Shown one piece after another: positions 48,801 through 61,900 of a stretch of DNA of 64,000 nucleotides (within the stretch, counting starts at the first letter, position 1; every line of letters starts with the position of its first letter). Source of the stretch: Liolophura sinensis. Lineage: Eukaryota; Mollusca; Polyplacophora; Chitonida; Chitonidae. The notes below the pieces were generated by a model, which saw nothing but the letters and a program-made list of their open reading frames with translations, made no database searches and was not told the origin of the DNA. The translations under genes were made by a program, and so were the position numbers. The DNA lies in contig NC_088301.1 in NCBI RefSeq assembly GCF_032854445.1, positions 59,656,512-59,720,511 on the forward strand, read 5' to 3'.

Positions 48801-50335
48801 TTCTGGTAGTGTGCATGAATGTACATAAATGTTATCAATCGTTTGTTTTTTAAACTTGTCATATTAAAACTAAAAGGTAAGAATTACTGAAATTATTTTT
48901 GTTGTCTACTTTTTGACCACTATTTTGGTGCTTTAAAGAGCATTCCTAATAAAAAACAAAACAAAAAAGCACTGAGCACAAATATATATCAGAGAAAAAT
49001 TATTTGAATTTATAAACATTCACCACTGATAAGGGACACCAAGGATGGCAATAAATATTAGGCATGTGTGATGGGAAAGATTGAAATAAATTACAAAGCT
49101 TAGCTAATTTCTTGCAATTTGAAAAAAAAAAAAGCGATTTGAAGTATATATTGAAGCATGGCCTACCTGGTTTCACAATCTACCTAGTTTATGTGTGTAG
49201 TCCAGAATAGCTCAGCCGTTGCTGATGATAAGTCCAATACTGTAAGAGTCTGGGCAACTCCTGGAGTGATGACCAGAGGACTTCAGACATCTCGGACATG
49301 AACTGTTCACCAAACATTAAGGTAATTCTCTCCATGGCAAGCGATTTCTTATCACGAGTGGCCATTGGTGCAGAATTTGCTTCCTGAACCAGTGACTGCT
49401 TAGCCTGACATGCTAAGTTTCTGCCATCAGAGCAAAACATCAGGTCCGTACCGCGACTGTGTCCCATTCAGAGTGACAGTTTTTGTAACCCAAGCTAGAA
49501 TAACAGCAATGTGTCACTGGATTTGCAGAAGCTACAAATACACCATAACCTTGCCAAAAGATTGATTTTCGTTTCTGTTTCATAGACGCCTGCTTATACT
49601 TTTATCATCACTCATGGTAAACAAATGGATTGGCCATAATGGTAATCTTAATCTTTGGAAGACATCTTTAAGACTGGAGACTTACATGAGATGGGGTAAC
49701 AGCAGGAGTGTCCATGTACTAATTATGTCCTGTGAGCAATGGTTGCGTTACTTGTGGAGGTTTTGGCCAATCATTTTCATTTACCGTGTCATGCTTTTAT
49801 GACCATTACTTCTACAGTTTTTCACTGCTTGGCCTAGCATAGACATTTTGCCCTCTTGTTGCAAATGAGCTGAGGCATGGCTCATGTAAATTATCTTGTA
49901 ACAATTCTGGCATTGATCTAATTATTCTTTTTGTGACGGAGGATCCCTGTGTGAGAGGTTAAATATGCTGATGCCTCAAGGTCAATAGATTTGTTCAGAA
50001 CAGTCATTTGGGCACTTCAGGATAGTGACGGCTAAGCTGGCAATTCATGTGTGCGTATGTCTTAATTAGTACTTTAGTTCACATGTATTTTCTAAGAATT
50101 ATGTTTTGGTTTTACTTTAGCTGAAGTTTTCACCTAACAACATAAAATACTCAGCTCGTAAAGGTGTATGAAAACCAAATAAATGTAAATGTTTATGGAT
50201 GTAGTTTCTTTTTTGCTAATTAAAATGCAGAAGAAAAAGATGTTACCGAGATATTTTTCATCAATTTTTAAAATCATAAAATATTGTTTTCCAACACATA
50301 CTATTTGGATTCTGGTAAGGGATTTCCTCAGTTTT
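45811..50335. other. Gene-poor stretch, possible regulatory patch at 47.8-48.3 kb
   Basis: No gene was recognised. The patch 47830-48270 is less AT-rich than its surroundings and contains several TTGATTG/ATTGATTAT-type motifs, resembling homeodomain/PBX sites. That is suggestive only. Confidence 0.45.
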
Positions 50336-50612
50336 TTCTGTGTGGAATAATGTTTTCTGTCTGATACACAGTGTTTTCTCTGTGATACACAGTGTTTTCT
50401 CTGTGATACACAGTGTTTTCTGTGTGATACACAGTGTTTTCTGTGTGATACACAGTGTTTTCTATCTTATACACAATGTTATAACACTTGTTTTCTCTGT
50501 GATACACAATGTTTTCTGTGTGATACACAGTGTTTTCTGTGTGATACACAGTGTTTTCTGTGTGATACACAGTGTTTTCTGTGTGATACACAGTGTTTTC
50601 TGTGTAATACAC
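50336..50612. repeat. 21-bp minisatellite, about 13 copies
   Basis: Tandem unit 'gatacacagtgttttctgtg' plus t, with ctgtg/tgtgt variation and one irregular unit near 50466-50500. Unlike the 10.4-kb array it has no sequence relation to MGLL intron repeats. The minus strand is open with a seven-residue period (core YHTENTV), expected from a stop-free 21-base unit. Confidence 0.93.
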
Positions 50613-51349
50613 TATATATGTATATAGTTAGAATATATGGCGTCTTTGTGTAAAACCAAAAATAATCCATTTGATAAACATTGATGTTTTGTACTTAGAA
50701 AAACATGTTTAATGCAGCATTAAACAGCATTTTCATCTGTTATGAAAAGGTAATTATTGTGGTTTTATGGTGCTCTGGTAGACATGTGCACACAACAATG
50801 AATTGTGAAGGTGATTCAGTGTAAATTTTTATATTGGGTAAGAAAGAATTCACCTGTACTTAATGAAGGTGTGGTGTATTTTTATCTTGACTAGGTTTTG
50901 ACATAGTAGCAAGCTCCAGAGGGATGTATGGTGACCTCATGTGATCAGCTTTCATCCATCACCCCCCACCTGTCATGTCCTACATTTCCCAGTCGGCAAT
51001 GTCATACATATACTCTTGTCATTAATCACAATACATGTACTGTAGGGGAGATTAAGGCTTAGCCCCACCCTGCTGATAGCCATAAATGGGGTCCTGCTTG
51101 CCCAGTGGTGGTAAATGTTGTATGCAAATTCCCTTGTCGCAACTCTTTTGATTGGTCTGACCTGAGAATGGTCAGACTTGCTCTGGTTTCAACACTGGCC
51201 ACATATGTCCTAGATCCTTAGCTTCCAAGTGAAGTAATCAATCCAAAAACATACAGTTTCAATGACATCTCCAGTTTGCTAGCTGTAATGGAGAGTCTTG
51301 TTCCAGTGCAGGTCTATTTTTACACCTTTTTGTCTCATTTGCAAATCAG

Positions 51350-51484
51350 CACTATTGCCATTGTCAGTTCTCTGAGCGAGCTGCCAGAGGATAACCCAGA
51401 ATATCTTAGTATGAAAGGTCTAGAATATTTACATGTAAAATCTTGGATGGAACAGTTTCCATCAGTGCAGATTGGCATTAATAG
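51350..51484 (+). CDS. Weak candidate exon, 135 bases
   Basis: A pyrimidine-rich stretch ending 'gcaaatcag' precedes a frame open for 44 codons with acidic and hydrophobic residues well mixed (SSLSELPEDNPEYLSMKG segment). The following 'gtcatg' is a poor donor. Phases (one base in, two out) would fit after INTS13 exon 4, but the peptide does not resemble INTS13. It may equally be chance. Confidence 0.15.
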
Positions 51485-54400
51485 GTCATGATAAAGTGCC
51501 ACAATGGATGTTATTGGGAGATGGACAGCGGATACATCTGTTATATGCATGAGTCTCCCACTCTAACCTCTAGAGTATAGCAAGTGGTACAGAGCTGAAC
51601 ATTCCCACTTGGAAGGAGAGCAATACCAGGGTCAACCTGCGTGAAAGATGTCATTTGTCCTGCAAAATGACGCTGGAAAAGGCAGAAAGAAATTTTAATC
51701 ATACTTGCACAGGTCCAAAAGTCATCAATCTCATCAGTGAATGACAGAATCCTCCTAATGAATACAACATTTCCTTTGTATGAAAACACTTGATTATGCA
51801 GCAGGATACACAACTTCACTTTGTGTGGGTCATTTTTAACATAGATGCACCAATACAACTTCAATGAACACTTTAAGTTGGCCAGATTTTATCGCCTCTT
51901 GCAATAGTTTCATAGTACATGTGATTGAAAATTTTTTTTCTCTCCTGGTGCACTCCATTTGCTGAAATCGTGAATCCACTCAGTCAAGCTGGCTTTTGGT
52001 TTACTTTTATGATATCTGTATGAACTTCATGTCTAAGTCTGAAAGGGTATTCAAATTGTGATTCTCCCAGCATATATACATGTACCTGAAAGCTGTTTTC
52101 ACATGACTGCTTTATACGTGACTTACAAGACTCCCTGTTCAGACATCAAACTGATCTCACCTCTAAAGATTACAGACGTAGCTAAAGTAATACCCTGCAC
52201 GTTGGCGTCCTTGTCGACGGCATGCATGTAACAGTATGCATGTAACAGTAAGCATGTAAAGGTCAACAAGGGGAGGGGAATGTTCCATTGTTTATTGTCC
52301 TATGTGCATATTACTTACAGTAAAGTACAAAATTCACTGTAGACTGTTTATATATTGGACTCCTATCCAATTTTTCAGTTCTGATGAAAGGTATAGTGGA
52401 TCTTTATACCAACCAGAAAAGGGCTTAAGCCCTTGACTAGACAGAATGTCAAATCCAAATCTTATGTGACTCATGTCACTGGCATCGTGGAATTTTGTGA
52501 CAGAGACAGAGATTCTTCAAGGCTTTCTTACTGTGGACATTTCTGAGACCTAGAGTGATGTAAAGGGCTGATGCGATTGATTTCTCTCACCCCATTGAAC
52601 CTTTTTGACAGCACTATTACCACCTACATCTCTGATGTGATGAAAACATTTCATTTAAGAAATGGAATTGAAAGCCATTTTGATACCATGAAGTAGCTCA
52701 GATACTATAGTTGTATCAGTTTTATAGGTTTTTTGGTCCAGTTAAAGTCGTTGTCAGTCTAATTGTTTTATCCATGTCAGACCCATTTCTATTTTTGTTA
52801 CTCCTTTGCCTTTTTGTGTCCTTTCATTGAGGAAATGAAATGATGCCATTTCCCAAAACATGTTAGCTACATGTATTTGTTTAAATCTTTAACCCTTTCC
52901 TGTAGTGCTTGCTTTAAACATTCCTGTATCACTTTTTATTATCTCAGTAGAATTTGGAAGTTGACAGACATTTATGTATCTGGATCCAAAAGTTGAGAAT
53001 TTAAGAAATTTTTTTTTGATACATTGCAAACATTTTTACTTCATTTAGCTGTGGTATGTAAGACACATTTAAGTGATTGCAAATGTATGAGAGCTTCAGA
53101 AGATGTATTTGCTTAAGGTGTATTCACCAGTTGGTCCTCAAGGGCTGAAGCAGTGCAATACTCTGCTGAGTTTATGTCAACAAAGTGCACGAAGTTCAGT
53201 AACATTAATACACAGCTGATGAAATCAATGGAAATGAAAAATCTATGTGTGGCCCATGCTCTGGAGTATGAAAGGAATGCAAATGTTCCATCATATGTAA
53301 ATTCACAACATTCTGCAAATTAGGTTTTGCATTTCACTTCCTCACTTTATAAGTTTAATATCTGATGGTAACATTTTGCATTAGAGGAAAGGTCAGGATT
53401 TTTGATTGGTGTGTGTACAGAAGGCTCCGTTGGTTTGATTAAAATTTAATTCAATGGTGTTGTAATCAGCAGATGCTACCGTTTCAGTTTCAGTGGAGCA
53501 AGATTAGCAGCCACCTGGACTCTCTATTACGTGTGCTTGCAGATGGAAATTGATCTCCACTGCTACGCACGTCTGTTATATTGCGACCACCTATTTGAAT
53601 GGGTTAAACCAGGTTGAATTTCAATCCTTGCCTGGGCACACAACCACTTCCCTGGGCCCATCATCGCTGGAGAACCTATCCCGGGATCTGTTCAATTGAA
53701 TCGCGACTGCACTGTTGGAAAACTGCCAGATCTCCTTCAAATATATCACATGTGACGAACTGTGGTTCACCGTTCAGAGCAGATAATGTCCAACATATTT
53801 AAACCCTGACTCCATTTTGTCATCCGATCAATATGCGATTTGCCATTTTTCTTTGTTTACGTGTACTTGCAGTAAATAGTGAAATAATTTACATTTATAT
53901 TACATGTGCTGATTACAGTGAAGATATATAGAATTTATTGAAATTCAGACAAGACATATTTAGAATTTGGAAGACCTATGTTTTTTTGTTTTTTTTTAGA
54001 TGCCTTTATTAATGTTTACAGCAAAATTTGCACTTCTCTTTCACCAAAAGACAGTTTTCTAAGCCTTATTGAGAACTACATTTACACTCTACCCTCAAAA
54101 CCCAAAGTTTGCAGACACACTGCAGGCAGTTTTTTATAATTTGGCTATTTGCTATAAATTCCAAATAATACTTTCATGGCTTACAAAACATATGTTGATT
54201 TAAAGGACTACAGCAAAGCAAGTAAATTAAGAGCAACAAGGGCAATGTGATTGTTGGCAAATGGTCACCGATCACTGGAGAAATCTCGCCTCTTACCAAT
54301 TTACTGCAGTTATGGTTTAATTCTAGCTCATCAGGTAGATGATTAAATATTGTAATCTGTGATGATGTTTGACTGAAAAAAAAACAAAAACCCACCTTAA

Positions 54401-54990
54401 TGGTCACATGATCTACTGGCTGGAGATGTGCAAGCGTGCGGCAGACATTTTGGGGAATCTCTGTAGTTGACAGAGGGACAGAGGCGGATCAAGGAGACAG
54501 CATTGGCTGACAGAATCTATATGGGTTTGCAGTGGTACCCATGTGGTATTCGTCAAGTTGTTAACATACCTTGCCTGACATTTCACCTAGTCGCGAAGAG
54601 CTATTGAATGCACAACCACCTTAACGAACACAAGATGTTGAGATGCCAAGGAAATAAAACAAATCATGTAATACAGATTTCACCTGTACAAATTTTTAAT
54701 CACCCTATGAATGTTTGCCAACAGAAGTATTTTAGCCAAATAAGTCTGTCTCAATCTCAAGGAGGACTGCTGAGCGCATATATACACGAGGTATACTTAG
54801 ATACTTACAGTATTGGCTTGGTGCCTGTATGATATACTATATAAATACTATACTATATGATATACTATACTAAATTGCCATTGGCTGATCAGGTGGGTTA
54901 AAATGTTGACTACACTTGTCAGAGCTGCAGGCCATGCCCACAAAGGCTATGTGAGATTTAAACCTTGTAGAGCTGAATTACTGCGCAGAC

Positions 54991-55044
54991 TGACGTCATT
55001 TTTCTTTGTCTCACTACATTCCATGGTGCGCCATTGTGACGTCA
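54991..55044. promoter_or_regulatory. Pair of perfect TGACGTCA palindromes (CRE/ATF-type sites)
   Basis: TGACGTCA occurs at 54991-54998 and again at 55037-55044, 46 bases apart. This is the consensus bound by CREB/ATF bZIP factors in animals. No gene start is recognised next to it. It borders the decayed Tc1-like element and might be part of that element's end. Confidence 0.4.
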
Positions 55045-55069
55045 CATCACCATACCAGCGTGAATCTGA

Positions 55070-55870
55070 CCTGTGATACTTGCAAATAAATTTCAGACAT
55101 TCTCAAGAGGTATGTTTTGCCACAGGCATTTGATTTCAACGAACAACTGGTCTCGACTGAAGATGTCTTTAACCACTGCTTGAAGGTCTTGTTTCAGCCT
55201 AAGCTAAATATTTTCGATTAATATTTAGATCCGAGGATTGTACTGGCTTTTCAGTACTTTTTACTTCATTTTCTTCCATAAATTCATGGACTGCGTGAGC
55301 TCTGCAGGTATGTTATCAGCCATGGGTATGTAATGATTATTAGGAAAATGGCCTCAAAAACTCTCCACACATAAACACGAGTGATCATCCCCATCACAAC
55401 TTGATTTTGATCAGAAAATATATTTTTCTACTCTTGACCATTTCGTTCAGTTCCTCCTTACCTTCACCATTTTACAGGCTTTTTCTTGCTCACCTCTCGA
55501 ACTGCCATTTTCTTCTTTGCAACTCGTCTTTTGTACTCAGCTTGCTGTAATTTTTGCAACACAGTTTTCAGTAAAAAATTAACAATCCTTCCCCTCATTT
55601 AGCTTGTTGGTCACATCTGTCAAACTTAATTTTCTGTGACAATATACAAGCTGAATAAGAGATGTGCGATCTCTTACTGTGAACAGTTTTTCTTCTCTGC
55701 TTCGGGGCATGTTTTCAGTCATTCCCTCTGATGGTAATTGTCATCCTGAAAATCTCAAACATATGTGCCAATTCTGATTTACATGGTGTATGAAGTGATG
55801 CTTTAACAATCATTTCTTTCTCCCCCATACTCAGTTGTTTGCCTTTTCGACCCATCTTGTCAAATGATGT
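55070..55870 (-). mobile_element. Decayed Tc1/mariner-type transposon
   Basis: On the minus strand an ATG at 55855 opens a Tc1-like N-terminus (MGRKGKQLS...EKEMIVK), which stops near 55716. Downstream, in other frames, come a basic KRRVAKKK segment and an FMEENEVK...QSSDLN segment (about 55215-55300), which corresponds to the conserved 'SPDLNPIE' region of Tc1 transposases. Multiple stops and deletions make it inactive. Terminal inverted repeats could not be defined. Confidence 0.75.
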
Positions 55871-56041
55871 TTACAACCAAACCAGTAGACAATGCAAATA
55901 TATTTATGACAACTTCTGTTTCAAATGAAAGATTTGATATATTTCTATATCTGTAAATAGAGCTATAGACCCATATAGTCACTGTAGAAATGGCATTTTA
56001 TTAAACCTAGCTGGACATACTCTATTATGTTAAAAGAGATT

Positions 56042-56142
56042 GTGCTGTAAGTTTATCTTTCAAAGAGATTGTGCTGTAAGTTTATCTTTCAAAGAGATTG
56101 GGCTGTAAGTTTATCTTTCAAAGAGATTGGGCTGGGGACAGC
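56042..56142. repeat. 29-bp tandem repeat, 3.4 copies
   Basis: Unit starts at 56042, 56071, 56100 and 56129. The core is 'gtgctgtaagtttatctttc' plus 'aaagagatt'. The last copies have a g instead of t in the first triplet. Copies are nearly identical, suggesting recent expansion. Confidence 0.9.
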
Positions 56143-58512
56143 GGAGGTTAGACCATGGTGTTTTTAGAGAAATTAAATCAAAGCTAGAAATTAAAGAGAA
56201 CAAGCCAGTGACATGGTCAAAGATGGTTAACTGTGTACATAAGTCTGCTCTGAAGTAATAATTTCTGCTTAATGTTAATGTTAAGTCAATGTTTTCTATA
56301 TCTTCACTATGCCAATCAAGTCATTGAAAACATTAAATTTTGCAGTGATATTTTAAATTTTATAATGTTGATAAAATGTTATAAAACAAATTCTCCCACT
56401 AAATACTGTATCTGTTTGGGAACCTGTAACACAATACATAGCATTGAAAAGATTGATTATTAACCTATTCATGTATAGGACTGTGATATGTGCACAGTAG
56501 GCAGTACAGTTGCCTACGTGTGTTGAAGGGTTAGGCTGAAACAACGGCTTGACTGATCCTTAGGCTAGCCATGTATATCATCTCAAGTTTGTCTTTCCTG
56601 CAGGTATTTAATTTAATTTAATTTAGTTTGATTTAAGTTCTATTTTCAAAACAACAAAAATATGTTGTCCTAAGTTAATGCTGCTGACCACTGTGTAAGC
56701 CTGTGAACTACTACCTTGCATACACCTAATGTGTCTAGTGCGCCGTACTGGCGTATTTAAGTTAAATATTTAATCACACTTTACTTTACTCTGCATTTTT
56801 GTGCCCTCCCCTTCTCTTAATTAGTAAATCTAAACATTTTTTCAAGTGCAGAAAAAAAAATGGCCAAAATATGGCCAAAAAACAAAACAAAAGAAAGAAA
56901 CACCAGAGCCGGTGTGTTTGCTGTTATGTTGACAGAAATAGGCCAAGCTGGTTTGTTTATATGTCTTTTCGCCAGTGAGGCTGTGTTACTAGGTAGTCAC
57001 GCATGTGCATTGCAACCCTGCTCAAGATTATGAACTGGCTTATTAAGCTCTTTCTATATAAACTATATGTATAAATGTATGCTCAAATATTGCAGTATGA
57101 CATGGCCTTTCATTTCCAATAAAATAAAATACATTACCTCAGCTGCCACCCCTGGAAACCTCATCAGGTTCTTTTGGATTTGGATTAAACTTCAGTACTT
57201 TTTCACAAAACTTCTCAGTTGAACAACACTGAGACAAAATGTACCATGCATATGACTACAATACTACTCAAGACCACAGGACTACAACTACAGCCATATT
57301 GATGGCTACACATTGTCATATAACAAACACACATCGAATGTGAATAGATGTTGACACCTTGAAAGCTTTTGTCCACACGAAGCAGGGCTTAGTCTGCAGA
57401 AGCCTCCAAAGCCTTAGGGCACAGGACACACCCGAAGTCATTTGACATGAACCAGACATTTTAAATGATTTACATTCTTTATTGGTTCTCAGCCAAAGAT
57501 TTTCTCAAATTTGGACGAACACACATTCACAGTACTGAATGCACAACAGAAGAAGTGGACTGGGTTTGGTTTTCTGAAGCAAAAAAAAGTAATAAACTAA
57601 TGCAAAGGCTTCACGAATGGTCCCGCACAGATGTGGTATTCAGCCGACCTACAGAAATAATAATGTGCGATCCTTAGCAGGTGTTTTCTGGGGGATTACG
57701 GTGACCGGGAATGCCTGTAGGAGACATGCGGACATTGACCTTTTTTTTTCATAATTTCAAACTGGAAGAAACAGGAGTGCAATCAGTGCACACCACAACT
57801 GGCTTATGAAGCAGTCAATATGCAGCCAAGCTAAGCCACATGATGTCCTGTTTTTTCTTTTAAGGTTTTCTTAATTTTCTTTCTTTTAGTTTTGGAAATG
57901 TTGGGGGATGGAAGGGGGCTATTTCGGACATCCAGATTCTAATTTTTTTATATTTAACATCCTTCATACTTACATGTGGCCGAAATTGGTTTGAACATTG
58001 CCAGACAGTCAGTAAACTCACAACACAGGGCACCCTTTGGAAACACGCTCTGCATTTTTTTCAGATCACCCGTTCAGCTGTGACTTGTAAAAAGCTGTAA
58101 ATTAGCTTCATTTTCTCACCACACCAGGTTGTTGCCTGAGCAGGCATCCATCTGTGAACTGCACAGAGGCGTTTTGGTTGTAAGGAACACGAAATGCTAG
58201 TCAATACTGAAACAGCCATTTTACCTGAATCATCCTCTTTTTTCCTTTCATTGAACATCAACTAAATTTCCCCTCTGCAATTTTCTCTTGATTTCCTCAG
58301 GCTCCCCTCATTTACTGAATCCTTATTTCCAATATTAGAGTTTCTTTTACCTTATCTTGATTTTTTATACATACCTTATTACGAAATTATAAGTTGAACC
58401 CTTTTTTGAACAGGAATTCTGATTTCCTTTCCTTAAATAAAGGCTGTATTAGAACTCCACACTTACATATCAATGCTAAAATGTAGTAAATGTAATTTTT
58501 TATATTTACTCA

Positions 58513-58960
58513 AATGGTACTCAAAAAGTACCATTTTTGATAACCTTTTCTAACCTTTATCCAAAGCCCAAACTCTTGATATCTTTTCTTTAAGTCGATA
58601 TTGATCAGTGCACTAAACAGTTGAAGCTGGCAGTAGCACATTAGAGTGTTAATTGTTAAGTAATTCGGGCTACATTTCCAAAAGATGATAGATGTATCAA
58701 AACCCCGTAGTTCAACATCAAGGAATGGAACATGTGTAATATGTACCATTTTTATACCTTTTCCATATGTATGTCTATACTATAGCTCTAAATGCTTGTA
58801 TCTGCACATCAATATCATTTTTTTGATATCTTTTCCATATAAGCCTATTAGAGAACTTCAGAGTAGCATATTAGAGCTTTGGATACATGTGCTTGTAATG
58901 TGTACTATTCTGCATATTTTTGATATATTTCATGTAAGATGTTCGTTACACCACCCCTTT
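58513..58960. repeat. Diverged tandem repeat with a hairpin at its left end
   Basis: The segment order 'gtaccattttt', 'gatatctttt', 'agtagcacattagag' recurs as 'gtaccattttt', 'gatatctttt', 'agtagcatattagag' about 200-240 bases later, followed by a third partial 'tgtactatt'. At the left edge 'aatggtact' and 'agtaccatt' form a perfect 9-base hairpin (about 58513-58536). Confidence 0.45.
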
Positions 58961-61900
58961 CATTGAGAGGTATTTTATCTGGAGTAATTCTTGGAATGTG
59001 TAAGACTAACTCACCTTAACTCAATTGTTTGTCTTTTGGGTTAGAAGATTATTTTTTTTTGTTTTTCATTTTCAGAGAGTTTACATTGCTTATTAAATCT
59101 TTAATTTTGTATTGAAAGAACATAGCTGCTCTCCTGGTTTCCATTCAGTATCAACAATACTCATGTAAAATCTGATTTACCCACAGGAAACATTATTTTC
59201 TGTATGTACACCGAAGTTAGATCGATCCTAGTTTCACATTTTGGTGTGAAGATAATTGCATGTTCTTTTCAAGTGGAAGTTGTCATGGTGACCAATTCTT
59301 ATTTTCACTGTGTTTAATAGCGATGATTACCCGTCTGACAGGTTGCCATCATGGTGCGACAACCTTTTTACCTTGACCGACAGTTTAGTTCTTACCACGA
59401 CATAACCCAGCTTGACACCAATCTGTACTTATAATGTAGTTTTCTCCCTTGAGAGTCTCATATAGCCTTCAGGTTTGATTGCTACATCAAAAAAGTAATT
59501 TCTCTTAGAACAGTTGCAGATTGGTATGTATGGATGCTCTAGTGTCACTGAACCATGCAGCTTTTGGGGTTTATTAAGATTTGACAAGAATTTAAAACTT
59601 TCTATCCCTAGGGGATTTCAGATGCCAGATATAATTACCTGACATGGAAAAGTGTACCAAGCTGTCCTTCAAGCATAGGTATTGATTTAATGGGTATCAG
59701 TGTGTATGAGCATGTAGGGATAATGGGGATAACGCATTCAGTGGTCTGAGTTGACTACAGAAGGGTTTGGTCAGTTTCTCCATTGTCTATTTTAATTAAT
59801 GCGGTGAATAGCATTCAGTGTCATACTTGACAAGAAGCCTAACTCCCCAATGTTGACCAATTACAGATCCTCGTCAGCTTTTTGACAGATAACCTTAAAC
59901 ATTTGTGTTCTGCTGGGATTGGCCAGCCCTGGATTGAGCTGAAAGCCTTTCTAAGACTGAGTTATTGGCCAAGAGGGCAGAAAAGCTGGTGTGTCCATGA
60001 CTTTGGCTCGGATTTGAGGTTAAGGCAGCTGCTCAGAGTTCAGACATACCTCAGTGTAATGGTCAAAACCTGGTATGACAGATGAGCACCAAGGCTCATT
60101 GGCTGCCCGCCACAGACTGTCACTGATCACAGAGACAGAAATCTCCCATGACAAGGCCAAGTTGTTTCCTCATGCTCAGGTGCTCAAAAATGTATTCAAT
60201 TCAGAGAATTATCTAGAGTTCATTATAATGGAAAAAAGAATAGTTTCGTTTATTGCACAGGGAGACTCTTAAGATGGACTATTACACTGTATGATCTTGA
60301 TTTATTAAAATTGTGAGTACTTGATATGTGATGTGGAAAATCTGTACGAGACTGAATCTCTTCACGGACCATAATACAAAATGGCACAGTTTTTGTTTCA
60401 GTACTGGTAAAAAGAAAGCGTTAAAACCTGGATTTAAAACTTTAGTATGTTCGTTTAAGTATTGATTTCATGCTTGCCACTTGAATAAAATGGAAATTAA
60501 AATGTGTCGCATACAGTAAATGCTGGCAAAATATGTAATGTTATCATCATTAGGAAAAACTTTGAGATATTTTCTACAAGTTTTCCAAAAAGAGTAGTGC
60601 CAGGGGCATATGTGAAGAATTGCTAAATAATTAAGAGTCCCAAGCCTTAGAGGCAAGCCACAAGCAAGCTTTTTTTGTGTGTTCTGCACTTTGAGGATTA
60701 GTTCAGAGGTGTTTAGCGAGTATCTTGTCTGCTGGCAGGGCTAACAGTTATCTTAAGACATGGTTTAGGTTGATTGTGCTCCTGTGATGAACACGACAGA
60801 TATTTATTGAACCGCACAATGTTTCCTGTCCGCTGGCATCTGTAAAGCTTATGATTAGAGGTAATTGATAATTTCCTCCACATAATATTGGATAAATCCA
60901 AATATGGGAAGTTAATTTGACTACCAGAGGTGCCTATCCTGGGCACAAAGCTTGATTCTGTATTGGGCATTTTGATTAAGACGGCATATTCCCCATGGGT
61001 GGGAAATTAATTGTGCAAATAGAGTTCGTCGCGATGAGATAACTTTGTTGAGAGACATCAGCACAAACCAAGCCTCTGGATTTAGTGGTAGTCCCAGACG
61101 TTGTTAGGGATTTCAATTTTCATGTCTTTCCGTTTTTGAGGCTTGCCAAATTTTAAGCTAATGTTGCATGTCCTAGTGTGTCAGTTCTTGTATAGGCACG
61201 GCATTCCTTCTGGCTGAATCCTTTCTTCCTGACGCGACGTAGCCAGACTGGACCATTGTAAGCCACCCTTGTTAAATAACAGATTTTCATCATGGGAATG
61301 ACAGCTACGTCTTTCCGCTAGTGAGCTCTCTGAAATTCTGGCAGTTCAAATCAAGTTAGAGCCCTGGCTTCTTCCATCTGGTTACCCTTGGTCTGGCGTC
61401 GGTTCAGGGTCCTAGTGTCTTTTTAGCAGCAGTCCGTTGTCATGGTGTTTGGTCAAGGTCATGGTTAACCCAGTGGGACAGAGTTTGATGAAAAGTTTGT
61501 CATGCAAATGAAGCATGGTACCACAATGTCAAAACCAAAGGTTGATACATGTAGTTTGGAATTCTTCGCCCACTCTCTTAATAGCTGCTTTAGGTTGACA
61601 GACATATATATATATATATTAACAGCTATGACAAAGGCAAACCTTCCAGTCGATTGTTAAGTTGATATACTTGTATGGTACGTGTATATGCTTTCCAGAA
61701 TATTAAGCCATGTACATTATACATGGTTTAAGCCATTGCACAGTGTTGGTTGATACAATGCATAATGACAGTATTGATCAGAATTCATAGTTTACGTGTG
61801 TTTTGACTTACACCTGGTTTGATGTGCCTCACATCCTACGTAATGTTCCCAGTTACAGTGCTGTCATGCTGTCAAGGATTTCATACATTAATTTTTATTA

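Larger units (their letters stand above)
50613..55069. other. Gene-poor stretch
   Basis: Contains a small 14-bp tandem (gcatgtaacagtat, about 2.5 copies) at 52224-52259, an AT-rich 'actatact' cluster at 54829-54871 and a candidate exon at 51350-51484. Otherwise no gene or repeat family was recognised. Confidence 0.5.

Noticed and set aside
49189-49467. Minus-strand 92-codon frame
   Set aside because: No recognisable domain, splice sites or neighbouring exon. It is probably chance or an old repeat.
50328-50670. Repetitive open frames on both strands (YHTENTV-type)
   Set aside because: They are translations of the stop-free 21-bp minisatellite.
57492-57590. Acceptor-like 'ttggttctcag' with two open frames of protein-like composition
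   Set aside because: The frames compete with each other, end in stops and lack a donor. No family was recognised.
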